Assembly (NCBI GenBank): GCA_030562195.1
Contig: JAUJPP010000012.1
Location: 10,912,001-10,976,000 of the forward strand
DNA: 64,000 nt
Reading direction: 5' to 3'
From: Nipponacmea schrenckii
Taxonomy: Eukaryota; Mollusca; Gastropoda; Lottiidae
Position numbers and translations under genes: made by a program. The notes under the pieces are model-generated. The model did no database searches, had not been told where the DNA came from, and saw nothing but the letters and a program-made list of their open reading frames with translations. Shown piece by piece: positions 1 to 10,066 of this stretch (positions are counted from its first letter, which is position 1; each line of letters starts with the position of its first letter).

Positions 1-625
1 GTTTCAGTCAATTTGATATAAAACCTGTTTTACAACCACCAATATAATATCTACCATTAATATTATTATATACTGTACTCACTATATTATATTTACCTTG
101 TGTATAGTGAGTTGATATAAAACTTAGTTCACGATTAATATTATTATATACTATACTCACTATATTATATTTACCCTGTGCACAGTCAATTTGATATAAA
201 ACATTTTTCACAACTATCAATATAATATCTAACATTAATATCATTATATACTGTACTCACTATATTATATTTACCCTGTGTTCAGTCAGTTGATATAAAA
301 TCTGATTTACAACCATCAATATGATATCGTACATTAATATTATTATATACGGTACTCACTATATTATATTTACATTGTGTACAGTCAATTGATATAAAAC
401 CTGTTTCACAATCATCAATATAATATCTAACATTAATATTATTATATACTGTACTCACTATATTATATTTACCTTATGTACAGTTGATATAAAACCTGGT
501 TTACAACCATCAATATAATATCTAACATTAATATTATTATATACTGTACTAACTATATTATATTTACCCTGTGTCAGTTGATATAAAACTTGATTTATAA
601 CCATGAATATACCTCCCATGAATAT
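1..625 (-). repeat. ~99-bp tandem repeat made from an EGF exon end plus its 5' splice site
   Basis: About six diverged copies; the segment TTTACCYTGTG recurs near 91, 171, 271, 371, 468 and 563, giving a period of 94-100 bases with one shortened 78-base copy. Read on the minus strand each unit encodes the end of an EGF-like domain (G-C-x-P-G-F-I-S-x-D-C-T-Q-G) followed by AAG|GTAAATAT, a good 5' splice site, and then AT-rich intron. The array lies immediately downstream of a relic EGF exon of gene A, so it is read as tandem amplification of that exon's donor junction. The array runs off the left edge of the window. Confidence 0.8.
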
Positions 626-661
626 TATTATATAATGTTCTAACTGTATATTTTCACTTTA

Positions 662-735
662 TACAGTCAATTGATTTACTGCCTGGTTCACAGCCAGTAC
701 TTTCAATATTGCAAGTCTGGCAAATTTGTGCACTG
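662..735 (-). pseudogene. EGF-like exon 3' part, gene A (source of the adjacent array)
   Basis: The minus strand reads ICQTCNIESTGCEPGS and then K-S-I-D-C, a cysteine pattern fitting the second half of an EGF-like domain. It is followed at once by the ~99-bp array that repeats the same exon end. No 3' splice site or first half of the domain is visible between here and 900. It may be the decayed fifth membrane-side EGF exon; gene B keeps only the opposite (first) half of a similar exon at 49432-49493. Confidence 0.5.
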
Positions 736-905
736 ACTTTTTGTATGAATGATGTTCCATACTAAACTTTGTGTCTAACAACTAACAATAATAATGAAGG
801 CTAGTGCTTGAATGAAAGAAATAAATTGTATCAGGATTGTCCATTATGTTAAGTTTAAAGAATGTATTTTTTTTATGTTTCTTGTAGTCACGTACTTATA
901 CTTAC

Positions 906-1049
906 GTTCTGTACAATCAACACCTCTAAATCCCGCAATACAGCCTTCTGTACATTTCCCTGTTATATGATTACATCCAGTAGAACCGTCACAATTTCTA
1001 TCATTACATGATCTACTACAGTTAATACCATACATTGTCTGATCACACT
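906..1049 (-). CDS. Gene A exon: EGF-like domain (laminin/MEGF type)
   Basis: A 144-base exon bounded by TTGTAG on its 5' side and GTAAGT on its 3' side, phase 1 at both ends. It encodes an 8-cysteine EGF-like domain starting CDQTMYGINCSRSC and ending G-C-I-A-G-F-R-G-V-D-C-T. The C-x(7)-C-x3-C start with a YG(I/N)NC core is typical of MEGF10/Draper-type extracellular repeats. It matches the gene B exon at 49773-49916 almost residue for residue. It would lie near the membrane end of the ectodomain. Confidence 0.8.
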
Positions 1050-1302
1050 CTACAATATTTACATTCATAATAAATGTAAAAAAACAAAACAAATTGTCAA
1101 TTCTACATCAAGGTTCATAAAGTGATTAGAAAAACCATTATGTTTCGTGAAGGTAACTTTTAGAAAGACAAATGATTTTTTAAAAAATCGGGATTCACTG
1201 TATCTTAACTTGTATGGTAAATAAATTGTAATGTTTGACATTGATCCTCAATTCAATATCAAATTTCTTAAGACGAATATTTTTTGTTAATACAATATCT
1301 AC

Positions 1303-1440
1303 CTTCATCACAAAGTTCAGAATTAAAACCTGGTTTACATCCACCAATACATTTACCATTGATGTGGTTACAGTCAAGATTTAAACAGTTGATGGAACAA
1401 ATTTGGGAACAATTGTTACCATAAGTTCCAGCTAGACATA
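1303..1440 (-). CDS. Gene A exon: EGF-like domain
   Basis: A 138-base exon, acceptor TTTACAG and donor GTAGAT, phase 1-1, encoding CLAGTYGNNCSQICSINC through G-G-C-K-P-G-F-N-S-E-L-C-D-E. Eight cysteines in the laminin-EGF arrangement. It is the counterpart of gene B exon 50360-50497. The donor (GTAGAT) is weaker than the GTAAGT in gene B, which may lower splicing efficiency; this is inference. Confidence 0.78.
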
Positions 1441-2582
1441 CTGTAAATACAGAAGAAGAATATTCCAATAAAGCTAGTAGATCGCAATTCAAAAGCACGC
1501 AATTTTTTTTTAGGTTTAATTGTTGCAAATTGGTCGAATTTCAAAGACAGCCTCTAAGATTATTAAGGCCCTTCATGTAAATAAGTTAAACATAAATTGT
1601 TATGGGCCAGAAATAACCAAAAGTATGCTAGCAAAAATCAAAAAGTCAATGAAATAGTTTACAATAATTTAATATTAATTATCAAGAAATAACTTAAAAC
1701 TTAATTACAAAAATATCATGACAAAGTGTTAACTTACAAAAATCTTATTCCACATATAATGTTAAATCCACATTAATAATTAATTATCCTAAATTCAAGT
1801 TATTTCACAGTCATCGCATCCGATCAAGCACACAAATCCTTAGTTCCCCACATGTAAACAATTAAGAGCGCTGTAACATATCTAATCTAATAATCAGACA
1901 AATACCCTTATATATATTTAAGTTTTCTATAAAGTTCTAATCCAGAATGCCCTAGAACATTCAGGGGAGTTCCAGAACATTCTATGACTAAATATGGCAC
2001 TACTACAATATAAATAAATTAAATATTAGCATTCCGGAACGTTCTACAATGATCTTGAACATTTTACCTTGAATGTTAAAAGATTAGCCAAGATCAAAAC
2101 TTTAGCAAATTCAAATAAACACTATTTGTTTATAATAAATTAATAAGGCATACTTAACAAAATAAATAAATAAATTTCGATAATTTTATGAATTTTTTAA
2201 TAATATACCTATAGACCAAGTTTAATGAGAGTTTGGTTTGAATATTTTGAATATTGGATATACATATATTAAATTATATGGTGTATTTGGAAATATATAC
2301 CCTAGTTTGAAAGAGGAATAGCATTCAAAAACATACTATTTCTTACACAGCAAAAATTTATTTTAAATGCCATTTAATGTTTATATTATTATATAAAAGG
2401 TATGGTATAGATGTTATCATAAATATATAATTTATTTTCAATGGAAGAAAGATGATTATTGAAACGGACCGTTTCTAAGATATCAACAGAAGTTACATCA
2501 TTCTCCTTGTGATATAGCTATTTCTGTGTGTCACTTTTGTCTCTACGTTGGCCATGTAATACAGAATACCCATTTTTTTTAC
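1441..2582 (-). other. Gene A intron with ~870-base insertion relative to gene B
   Basis: The flanks (about 1500-1565 and 2445-2582) align by eye with the short gene B intron at 50600-50800, but about 870 AT-rich bases from ~1567 to ~2445 have no gene B counterpart. The insert has no convincing reading frame. It holds three GAAnnTTC palindromes (1955-1962, 1975-1982, 2037-2044). It may be a solo LTR or other mobile fragment; I could not define its ends. Confidence 0.5.
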
Positions 2583-2726
2583 CTTGTTTGCAGTCTGTAC
2601 CATTATATCCTTGAAGACACCCATTAACACATTTCCCAGTATCGAAACTACAAGACTGTAAACCAGAACAATGTCTATCATTACAATCTTGACTACATTT
2701 TAAACCATATCTTCCTTCAATACAAA
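2583..2726 (-). CDS. Gene A exon: EGF-like domain
   Basis: A 144-base exon, acceptor TTTTAG and donor GTAAAA, phase 1-1. It encodes C-I-E-G-R-Y-G-L-K-C-S-Q-D-C followed by N-D-R-H-C-S-G-L-Q-S-C and G-C-L-Q-G-Y-N-G-T-D-C. The counterpart in gene B is 50802-50945, nearly identical. The intron upstream of it (2727-5719) carries two large insertions absent from gene B. Confidence 0.8.
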
Positions 2727-2774
2727 CTAAAACAAAAGTCGAAAATGCCTTTCCACTGTTACTTCATATTCATT

Positions 2775-3761
2775 AGGGTTCCTCGCAGCGCAGCGTTTCG
2801 CGAGGAACACTATTATTTCTGTAAAGATTATTATTATTATTATTATTTTTTTTTTTTTTTACACATTTGAAATTCTCAAAATCTACCGGTGCGATTTTTA
2901 CAAATGTCGTTTTTTCTCAGCAACTAATCAATGGATTTGAAAAATGATTTCAGATTATACACCGGGCAATGTTAACGCAAAAATAAGCTTCTTTGACTTT
3001 TCACTTTTATGCAATTTTTCAATGTCATTTTTTGAATTTGCATATTTTCAAAATTTCAATTTTTTACATTCTCAACATTTTTTTCTTAAAACAACGTTTG
3101 CAGATGTATATTGACTTCTTATACATACTCATACAAACATAATTGTGATAAGTTATCTCCCCTAATAGATAATTGCATAATTGCATAACTGGTCATAACT
3201 TTGACAAATATCATTCAATTTGTATAAAAGTGGTGTCAATATATGCCAAATTTAAATACCTATCTATTGGTACCAAATTTCTTGCCATATGTTGACCGGA
3301 AGTGACCCGAAAGTAAGAAAAACATCATTTTTTACAATTTTTTGATACTTAAATTGCTACTAGTCTTTGGATTAAATTCAAAACCAAAAAAGCATTATTG
3401 TATTAAATAATACATTTATTTTACTAACTTTTGCTCGAAGGGAATTTTGAAATTTTTTTTTCGTTTTTGAGAAAATTGAGTTTAAAGTTGAGTAACGTTA
3501 TAAGATTTACTATTGCTGTTGGGGTTATATCAGATGACCTTGAAATTCTCAAAATCTACCGGTGCGATCTTTACGAAACTTGAGTGGAACACTGTCACGC
3601 AATATTACTGGAAGTGAGGCCAGTTGAACTTAATTTGAATGGCAACACATGAATTGTTAAAGGGTTCTAATATCACTTGATTTTGTTAACATTTAGACAT
3701 ATGTTAACTTTTTAAATAAAACCTTTAAGAGGAACCCTTCAGTACTGCAACGCAGTTCTAG
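2775..3761 (+). mobile_element. Non-coding element with terminal hairpins and CTAG end (Helentron/HINE-like candidate)
   Basis: An insertion in the gene A intron that gene B lacks. The left end has a hairpin (arms 2778-2786 and 2800-2808, GTTCCTCGC/GCGAGGAAC). The right end has ACTGC-AAC-GCAGT (3744-3756) followed by CTAG and then T. A 3' hairpin just before CTRR|T is a Helitron-superfamily hallmark. A stretch of about 40 bases containing ACCGGTGCGAT occurs twice inside, at ~2867 and ~3539. It contains an (ATT)n/poly-T run near 2827-2865 and no frame. The family assignment is tentative; the ends resemble the element at 60968-62840. Confidence 0.45.
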
Positions 3762-3764
3762 TCT

Positions 3765-4009
3765 TTATATTATAACTATTGGTAAGATCATAATACTGAA
3801 GGTAAATAAATGTTCCTTTGAACGGCAATTATAGACATAGATTCTGGATTTTTCAGATTCTGGATTTTTCGGATCACATCTACTGTTATGTAGCTCTAGT
3901 CATAAGAAAGGATTTCAGGCAAGGTAACATACGCCCACTGGCAGCATTGATTTTGAAGGTAACAATTAGTTGAATGAAATATTCAACCTTCTGCCAAATA
4001 CTTTTTTTT
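3765..4009. other. Intron sequence shared with gene B plus a dispersed repeat
   Basis: Bases ~3815-3890 align with gene B intron near 51065-51110 (AACGGCAAT, GATTCTTGATTTTTC). Bases ~3905-4005 instead match, inverted, the segment at ~63030-63130 (shared GGCAGCATTGATTTTGAA versus its complement), so a dispersed repeat begins here. Confidence 0.5.
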
Positions 4010-5160
4010 CTAGGGTCTCTAGTTTCAAACTGTCAAGAATTGTACCTAATAAGAACGCATTAAATATTTTTTGGGTATTTTTATGATTTGCAATAGGGTT
4101 CACCCTTAATAATATTTTGATATTTTTAATTCATAATAGGGCTTATCCTTGGTTGATATTAAACAAGTTCAGCGAGTTTTGTCAAAAATAAACGTTTAGA
4201 GTGTTCACAAGCCAAAAGTTGAAAGCGTTTTTGAAAACAAGGGCAATAACTGTCACTAAATATTTTTCGATTTATCTGATTTTCAATAGGGTTCATCCTT
4301 GGGAGAAAACAAATGCTAAAGCCAAGTTTCATCAAAATCCATTCAAAATTGTTCTTTCTAGAGTGTTTACATGACCCGAAAGTTTTCAAGAACAAGGGCA
4401 ATAACTCATCAAAATCGGTCAAGAATTGTAGAATATTTACGAGACCAAAATCGAACACGTTTTTAAGAACAAAGGCAATAATTCATAAAATATATATTTT
4501 GATATTTTGTATTTTCAATAGGGCTCATCCCTGGGTGATAACAAACAATTTTAGCTAGTTTTGTCAACATTGATCATGAATTGTGCCTTCTAGAGTGTTT
4601 ATAAGCCAAGAAGTTGAACGCATTTTCAAATACAAGGGCAATAACTGACACTAAATATTTTTCTATTTAACTGATTTTTAGTAGGGGTCATCCTTGTGTG
4701 ATAACAAATATTTAAGCAAAGTTTAATCAAAATCATCTTAGAATTATTCTTTCAAGAGTGTTTAAAAGCTAAAATTGAACGCGTTTTCAAGAACAAGGGC
4801 TATAACTCATATAAAATATTTTTCGATTTCGCTGATTTTCAATAGGGTATATCCTTGAGTTATAACAAACTCTCCCACCAAGTTTCATCAAAATCTGTTA
4901 AGAATTGCACATTGTTTACGAGACTTTCAAGAATAAGGGCAAGAAATCATACTATTTTTTTCCGATTTCGCTGATTTTCAATAGGGTTCATCCTTGCGTT
5001 ATCTTCAACACTCATATCAAGTTTAATCAATATCCGTTAAGAATTGCGCCCTCTAGAGTGTTTACGAGCAATTGTGGACAGACGAACGGACGGTCGGACC
5101 GACGGACGGACGGATGGGGTGACGACAATATACGTCCCCCATTTCATGTAGGCGTATAAA
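4010..5160. repeat. ~160-bp tandem-repeat element ending in GACGGACGG-type run
   Basis: About six diverged units of 140-232 bases. Each carries CAATAGGGTTCATCCTTG (near 4091, 4284, 4516, 4681, 4840, 4981), then AGTTTCATCAAAATC, then GCCYTCTAGAGTGTTTACGAG and CAAGGGCAATAACT. The last unit runs into a tract of CGGACGGA-like repeats (5074-5116) and ends in ACGTCCCCCATTTCATG. This layout matches, from general knowledge, a widespread repeat of mollusc genomes. The short frames inside are not considered genes. Gene B lacks it at the matching intron position. Confidence 0.65.
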
Positions 5161-5719
5161 AAGGAATCTGTACCTATCATAGTTTATCATTTTTCCTACA
5201 AATGAGTCGATCATACATATGGTAACTAATACAGAACAAATTTAGTTTCATCGTTAATATAAATATGATCAAATATAACTACAATCAATTTATGACTTCT
5301 TATTGTCATACCTACGAGTTAGTTAAGAAATTTCAAGAAAACGTAATGGTTATTACCATGGAAATAATTATCAATAAGCGTCCCTTACATTTAATTTCAT
5401 AAATTTTTGGTTTTCTTTTTCAACAGAACAGAATGTATTTCTAAAGCTTGAGATCTGTATTCATGTTTTTTTATTACTAAAATTCCAGAAAGAATCACGA
5501 CTAGTTTCCAGTTAAAACCGAAGGGTATTTCTGAAAGTGACGTCATATCTTGTCAAATTACATGAGTGGAGGTCGTACAATAGAAAAGGCATGTGCTCTT
5601 GATACATGCGAAATATACTAGGCATAAATTCTGTTGAAGAAGAGAGGTGAAGAATTTTTTGTAGAATTTTCAAGAACAGAAAACTGATTGTTTTTATGGA
5701 TTCATTTAATAAAACATAC
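5161..5719 (-). other. Gene A intron, conserved with gene B
   Basis: No gene. This stretch aligns by eye with gene B 51230-51829 (CCTACAAATGAGTCGATCATACAT; TTCTGTTGAAGAAGAGAGG), so it is ancestral intron retained in both paralogs. Confidence 0.6.
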
Positions 5720-5857
5720 TCTCGTTACAGCTAGATCCAGTAAACCCTGGTAAACATTCTTCAGTTAAACATTCTCCTGTTACATAATCACATGGTACAT
5801 TATCTTTACAATAACAAAACTTCTCACAATTTGTACCATATGTTCTATTGGAGCATA
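5720..5857 (-). CDS. Gene A exon: EGF-like domain next to the lectin domain
   Basis: A 138-base exon with a CTGTAG-like... TACAG acceptor and GTATGT donor, phase 1-1. It encodes CSNRTYGTNCEKFCYC, D-N-V-P-C and G-F-T-G-S-S-C-N-E. It follows the F5/8C exon pair directly and is the first of the distal EGF series. Its gene B twin is 51830-51967. Upstream intronic sequence is well conserved between the two genes. Confidence 0.8.
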
Positions 5858-5980
5858 CTGTAATAAAACAAATATTTAAAATAAACTTATCTTTACAATA
5901 ATGACATATTTTACACTCTTTGAAATCTGATATTGTCACATCAAAATGAAGTGTATAAAATATTATTTAACCATGCTTAC

Positions 5981-6190
5981 CATAGACTTCCACTTCACAA
6001 ATAACTAAGAAACGATAATTCGCAACAATAGTACTAGAGATGTTGATTCCACTACCCCATATTGTATTATCACAGGTTACTGTGATGAAAGAACTTTGTG
6101 GTTGAATATAATCTGTTTGTTTATAACATAAAACTGAGTCACCATTATCTTGTATAACATCTACTTTAAATCCTTTCAGAGTATATAGAT
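5981..6190 (-). CDS. Gene A exon: F5/8C (fucolectin-type) lectin domain, C-terminal half
   Basis: A 210-base exon, acceptor ATTATAG and donor GTAAGC, phase 1-1. It encodes L-K-G-F-K-V-D-V-I-Q-D-N-G-D-S-V-L-C-Y-K and ends C-E-V-E-V-Y-G. The final L/ICEVEVYG is the usual C-terminal strand of eel-fucolectin/tachylectin-4/pentraxin-1 (FTP) domains, a subclass of the F5/8C fold that binds fucose or related sugars. The paired N-terminal half is at 6908-7117. Gene B twin: 52085-52294. Confidence 0.82.
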
Positions 6191-6765
6191 CTATAATATA
6201 CCAAAATGACTATATAATATACCAACATAACTCTATAATATAACAACATGACTCTATAATAGAACAACATGACAAGATTACATAAAATTAATATGGATAC
6301 CATGATCTTATAATTTCGAAATTCCGATTTTTTCTGCAATACTGACCTGCCAAGAATGAAGTTTTAGCTTATATTTTTTTTTTAATTATGGGAAACAAGT
6401 TTCATCCATGGTAACCAATCCGATCAAAAATCACCAAATTGCATAAATTGTTAACAGACATTAGTTTTGATACAAATCTTGCCAAGATGTTTGTCATCCC
6501 TATTCAAACGTTGTTAATAACATCCTCGTGGAAGCTGCCTGCACCACTGTCTACGTAGTAAGTCTTGGGTCTTAAACACTTTTTATGGTTTTGCCTCATT
6601 CAGCTCACCCACACTGAACTATTTTCAGCTCCCCTAGTCTCAGTGAAATGATTGAATGAACAGATGTATTTTAAAACAGCCATTGATATTCTAAATAAGC
6701 AGGTGAGTGGAGATTAGTATTAGAAGAAATGTTACACAGATTTTAATAATAAAATAGATACATAC
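6191..6765 (-). other. Gene A intron
   Basis: No coding potential seen. Starts with short TATAATATACCAACATGACTC-like tandem copies (about 6190-6275), shorter in gene B (52295-52345), then sequence colinear with gene B 52350-52868. Confidence 0.5.
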
Positions 6766-6897
6766 ACAGGTTATCATTTAGATGTCCATTGTGATCTCTA
6801 TTTCTATATATAATATATATATGTCTGATAGGATAAGTATCTGTTAAGTTTACACTCCACCATCTATTATTAGAATAACCAGTGTCCATACAATTTA
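6766..6897 (-). pseudogene. Partial tandem duplicate of the FTP lectin exon (C-terminal part)
   Basis: This segment repeats the last ~130 bases of the FTP exon that lies directly upstream at 6908-7117: it again encodes C-M-D-T-G-Y-S-N-N-R-W-W-S-V-N-L-T-D. It ends in the donor CTGT|GTATGT that matches the gene B exon end. Between the two copies is CAGTGTAAGTAATTT, which holds a stop in the reading frame and also a GTAAGT donor. Either copy could supply the end of the domain; both together would break it. Confidence 0.65.
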
Positions 6898-6907
6898 AAT
6901 TACTTAC

Positions 6908-7117
6908 ACTGTCCATCGTTTCTATATATAATAAGTATTTGTCTGATAGGATAAGAATCTGTTAAGTTTACACTCCACCATCTATTATTAGAATAACCAG
7001 TGTCCATACATTTCAAATCATATTGTGATCTATCACCATCTACAACTAATTCAGGTCCTTTTTGTTTGGCCTGCTGTCGTGAACCTTGATTGGCAGGTTT
7101 CATTAGTGCAACGTTCT
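6908..7117 (-). CDS. Gene A exon: F5/8C (FTP) lectin domain, N-terminal half
   Basis: Acceptor TAATTAG, phase 1. It encodes E-N-V-A-L-M-K-P-A-N-Q-G-S-R, GPELVVDGDRSQ and CMDTGYSNNRWWSVNLTD followed by YPIRQILIIYRN, the classic FTP/F5_8 signature (NVAL..A.QSS, AVDG, WW.VDL, I..V.IYNR). I place the end at donor GTAAGT (6902-6907), which cuts the domain 24 bases shorter than gene B; the alternative is use of the duplicated segment at 6766-6897. Expected role: carbohydrate recognition in the ectodomain. Confidence 0.75.
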
Positions 7118-7489
7118 CTAATTAAAAAAAAAAGTAAAAATGAATAAAATCCAGAATGAATTGGGACTTATGCTTTAAAAGGAAAATCTAGAATTATAAA
7201 ATTCAATAACTTTAAAAATCATGTTTTAACAATGAATACATGGCATAAAAGTGACATAAATTAGCATTTGATGGACAAGGGTCCTTTAATGATTTACGCT
7301 CTGATTAACTTTCAGGAAAAGTATCCCCGTAAACTAGCCTGTTCAAATTCTGTGATGATTCTATAATATTTGATCATTTATTCTATTATCGTTTTCACCA
7401 AAAATTCTAAAGGTTACAAATCCAAAAATATATAAATATTTTACATTCTATGACTATTTTATAAATCACAATATTACATAAAGACTTAC
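7118..7489 (-). other. Gene A intron
   Basis: No coding signal. Colinear with gene B 53103-53457 (shared TTTGATCATTTATT and ACAATATTACAT before the next exon). Confidence 0.5.
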
Positions 7490-7615
7490 GTTGTTGACAA
7501 GTAGAACCATGCCACCCTATAGTACATCCATAATACTTGCAGGTTCCATCAGGATTACAGTCATTATCATTGTAACAATGACATGTAAATAAGTCTAAAT
7601 AACCAAACTGTTTAC
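7490..7615 (-). CDS. Gene A exon 2: N-terminal EGF-like domain
   Basis: A 126-base exon, acceptor TATTATAG|GTAAACAG and donor GTAAGT, phase 1-1. It encodes K-Q-F-G-Y-L-D-L-F-T-C-H-C-Y-N, then D-C-N-P-D-G-T-C and G-C-T-I-G-W-H-G-S-T-C-Q-Q: six cysteines of an EGF-like fold. Its phase fits the signal-peptide exon at 26062-26119. The acceptor and first 44 bases are the source of the 82-bp minisatellite that begins right at this exon. Gene B twin: 53458-53583. Confidence 0.8.
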
Positions 7616-9112
7616 CTATAATACAGATAACATATCACAATTAGTATAATATTATAACAATGACATGTAAATAAGTCTAAATAACCAAACTGTTTACCTA
7701 TAATACAGATAACATATCACAATTAGTATACTATTATAACAATGACATATTAATAAGTCTAAATAACCAAACTGTTTACCTATTATACAGATAACATATC
7801 ACAATTAGTATACTATTATTACAATGACATGTAAATAACTCTAAATCACCAAACTGTTTAGCTATAATACAGATACCATATCATAATTAGTATACTATTA
7901 TAACAATGACATGTAAATAAGTCTAAATAACCAAACTGTTTACCTATAATATAGATAACATATCATAATTAGTATACTATTATAAAATGACATGTAAATA
8001 AGTCTAAATCACCAAACTGTTTAGCTATAATACAGATAACATATCACAATTAGTATAATATTATAACAATGACATGTAAATAAGTCTAAATAACCAAACT
8101 GTTTACCTATAATACAGATAACATATCACAATTAGTATACTATTATAACAATGACATATTAATAAGTCTAAATAACCAAACTGTTTACCTATAATACAGA
8201 TAACATATCACAATTAGTATACTATTATAACAATGACATGTAAATAAGTCTAAATAACCAAACTGTTTACCTATAATACAGATAACATATCACAATTAGT
8301 ATACTATTATAACAATGACATATTAATAAGTCTAAATAACCAAACTGTTTACCTATAATATAGATAACATATCATAATTAGTATACTATTATAAAATGAC
8401 ATGTAAATAAGTCTAAATCACCAAACTCTTTAGCTATAATACAGATAACATATCACAATTAGTATACTATTATAACAATGACATGTAAATAAGTCTAAAT
8501 AACCAAACTGTTTAGCTATAATACAGATAACATATCACAATTAATTAGTATACTATTATAACAATGACATGTAAATAAGTCTTAATAACCAAACTGTTTA
8601 CCTATTATACAGATAACATATCACAATTAGTATACTATTATAGCAATGACATGTAAATAAGTCTAAATAACCAAACTGTTTACCTATAATACAGATAACA
8701 TATCACAATTAGTATACTATTATAACAATGACATGTAAATAAGTCTAAATAATCAAACTGTTTACCTATAATACAGATAACATATCACAATTAGTATACT
8801 ATTATAACAATGACATGTAAATAAATCTAAATAACCAAACTGTTTACCTATAATACAGATACCATAACACAATTAGTATACTATTATAGCAATGACATGT
8901 AAATAAGTCTAAGTAACCAAACTGTGTACCTATAATACAGATAACATACTATACGTAGTATACTGTTGTAACAATGACATGTAAAAAAGTTTAAATAACC
9001 AAACTGTTTATTTATAATACAGATAACATATCACAATTAATTAGTAAACTATTATAACAATGACATGTAAATAAGTCTAAATAACCAAACTGTTTACCTA
9101 TAATACATATAA
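7616..9112 (-). repeat. 82-bp splice-acceptor minisatellite, gene A, part 1 (~18 copies)
   Basis: Period 82 bases, measured from GATAACATATCAC at 7626 to 7708 and so on. On the minus strand each unit reads ...CTGTATTATAG|GTAAACAGTTTGG and then 44 bases of the first EGF exon before it runs back into intron sequence. Every copy therefore repeats the 3' splice site and the start of the exon at 7490-7615. The frame closes at the next unit's TAA, and 82 is not a multiple of 3. The array is interrupted at 9112 by the Ty3/gypsy element and resumes at 17069. Confidence 0.93.
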
Positions 9113-10066
9113 TGAAATGGGGACGACCTTAAGGGGGTGAGAAGGCACAAATACGAAACCGTTGATTAAATAAACTAAAACTTTATTAACATCAAAACAA
9201 AAACCCTGGAATATTCGAAAAGAATATTTTACAAACAATACAGACAATATAAATATAATACACCAAAATATGAAGTATATTCTGATAACAGACCAAATAT
9301 ATGTAGTATATCAAAAAACTATGCGACTTTTAAAACAAATAATTATATACAATTGGTTAAAACCAAAAACATCACAAATGCGCTTTCCAAGTAATTTCAG
9401 ACTTTCATAATTGCACAGAGAACAATACAAATGCTTATATTTAAATAATTATAATATGCTTATATTTAAATAATTATATGCTTACCCTAACAAGGGGTTT
9501 TTAACAGCTTGGAACTAAATAATAAAGCGTAGGGCTTTAATAACATAAAATTAAAACTGATTAGCCTGTAATAACTATTTTATTATGTTATGTTTTACTG
9601 CGTTTATCAAGAAATGTTACTTACGAAGATTATTAAACTCATTTACTGATTTCTTACATGATGCTATTAAATAAACTTTAGTGAAATTAGATTATTATAC
9701 CACTACTATATTAAAACAATAATTTACATTTAAAACTGCAATACTATACTGATATACTGAAAAATGAATAACTCATACCTTAAATTGAAGAAAATCCAAC
9801 TTAACCAGTAATACTCCAAATAAACTTTGAAAACAAAAATCCACACCTCAGACACATAGAAAAGAAGATCCTCTATGTCCAAAAACTCAAATTGAAATGA
9901 TCATGGGATACAAAAGAATGAACTTGATTGGCCCTGACCCTAGAAACCATAGAAATTAGGAAACATAAGAACTATGGGATAGAAAAGTATGCATAGAAAT
10001 AGAAATAGAGAGGTGAGTGAAACAGAAAGAGTTCACTCAGGGTGCTAAGAAAGCAAAGTTGTAGAA
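9113..10066 (-). repeat. 3' LTR of the Ty3/gypsy element, 5'-truncated
   Basis: About 950 bases closely matching 16058-17006. It lacks the first ~60-90 bases of the other LTR (the part starting TGTTATGG), and its homology stops within the end of the integrase frame, so a deletion has joined integrase coding sequence directly to the LTR. Conversely it has ~75 bases (AACCATAGAAATTAGG...) not in the 5' LTR. Confidence 0.85.

Noticed and set aside
1567..2445. Solo LTR
   Set aside because: TG and CA candidates exist near the ends (TGTAAATAAG..., ...TTATTTTCA) but no clear target duplication or second copy supports it.
4159..5159. Several 80-100 codon frames in the tandem-repeat element
   Set aside because: They follow the repeat period on both strands and show no conserved protein pattern.
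7616..9112. Short-period repeats as a possible CRISPR array
   Set aside because: The units are contiguous 82-bp copies without unique spacers, in a eukaryotic intron.
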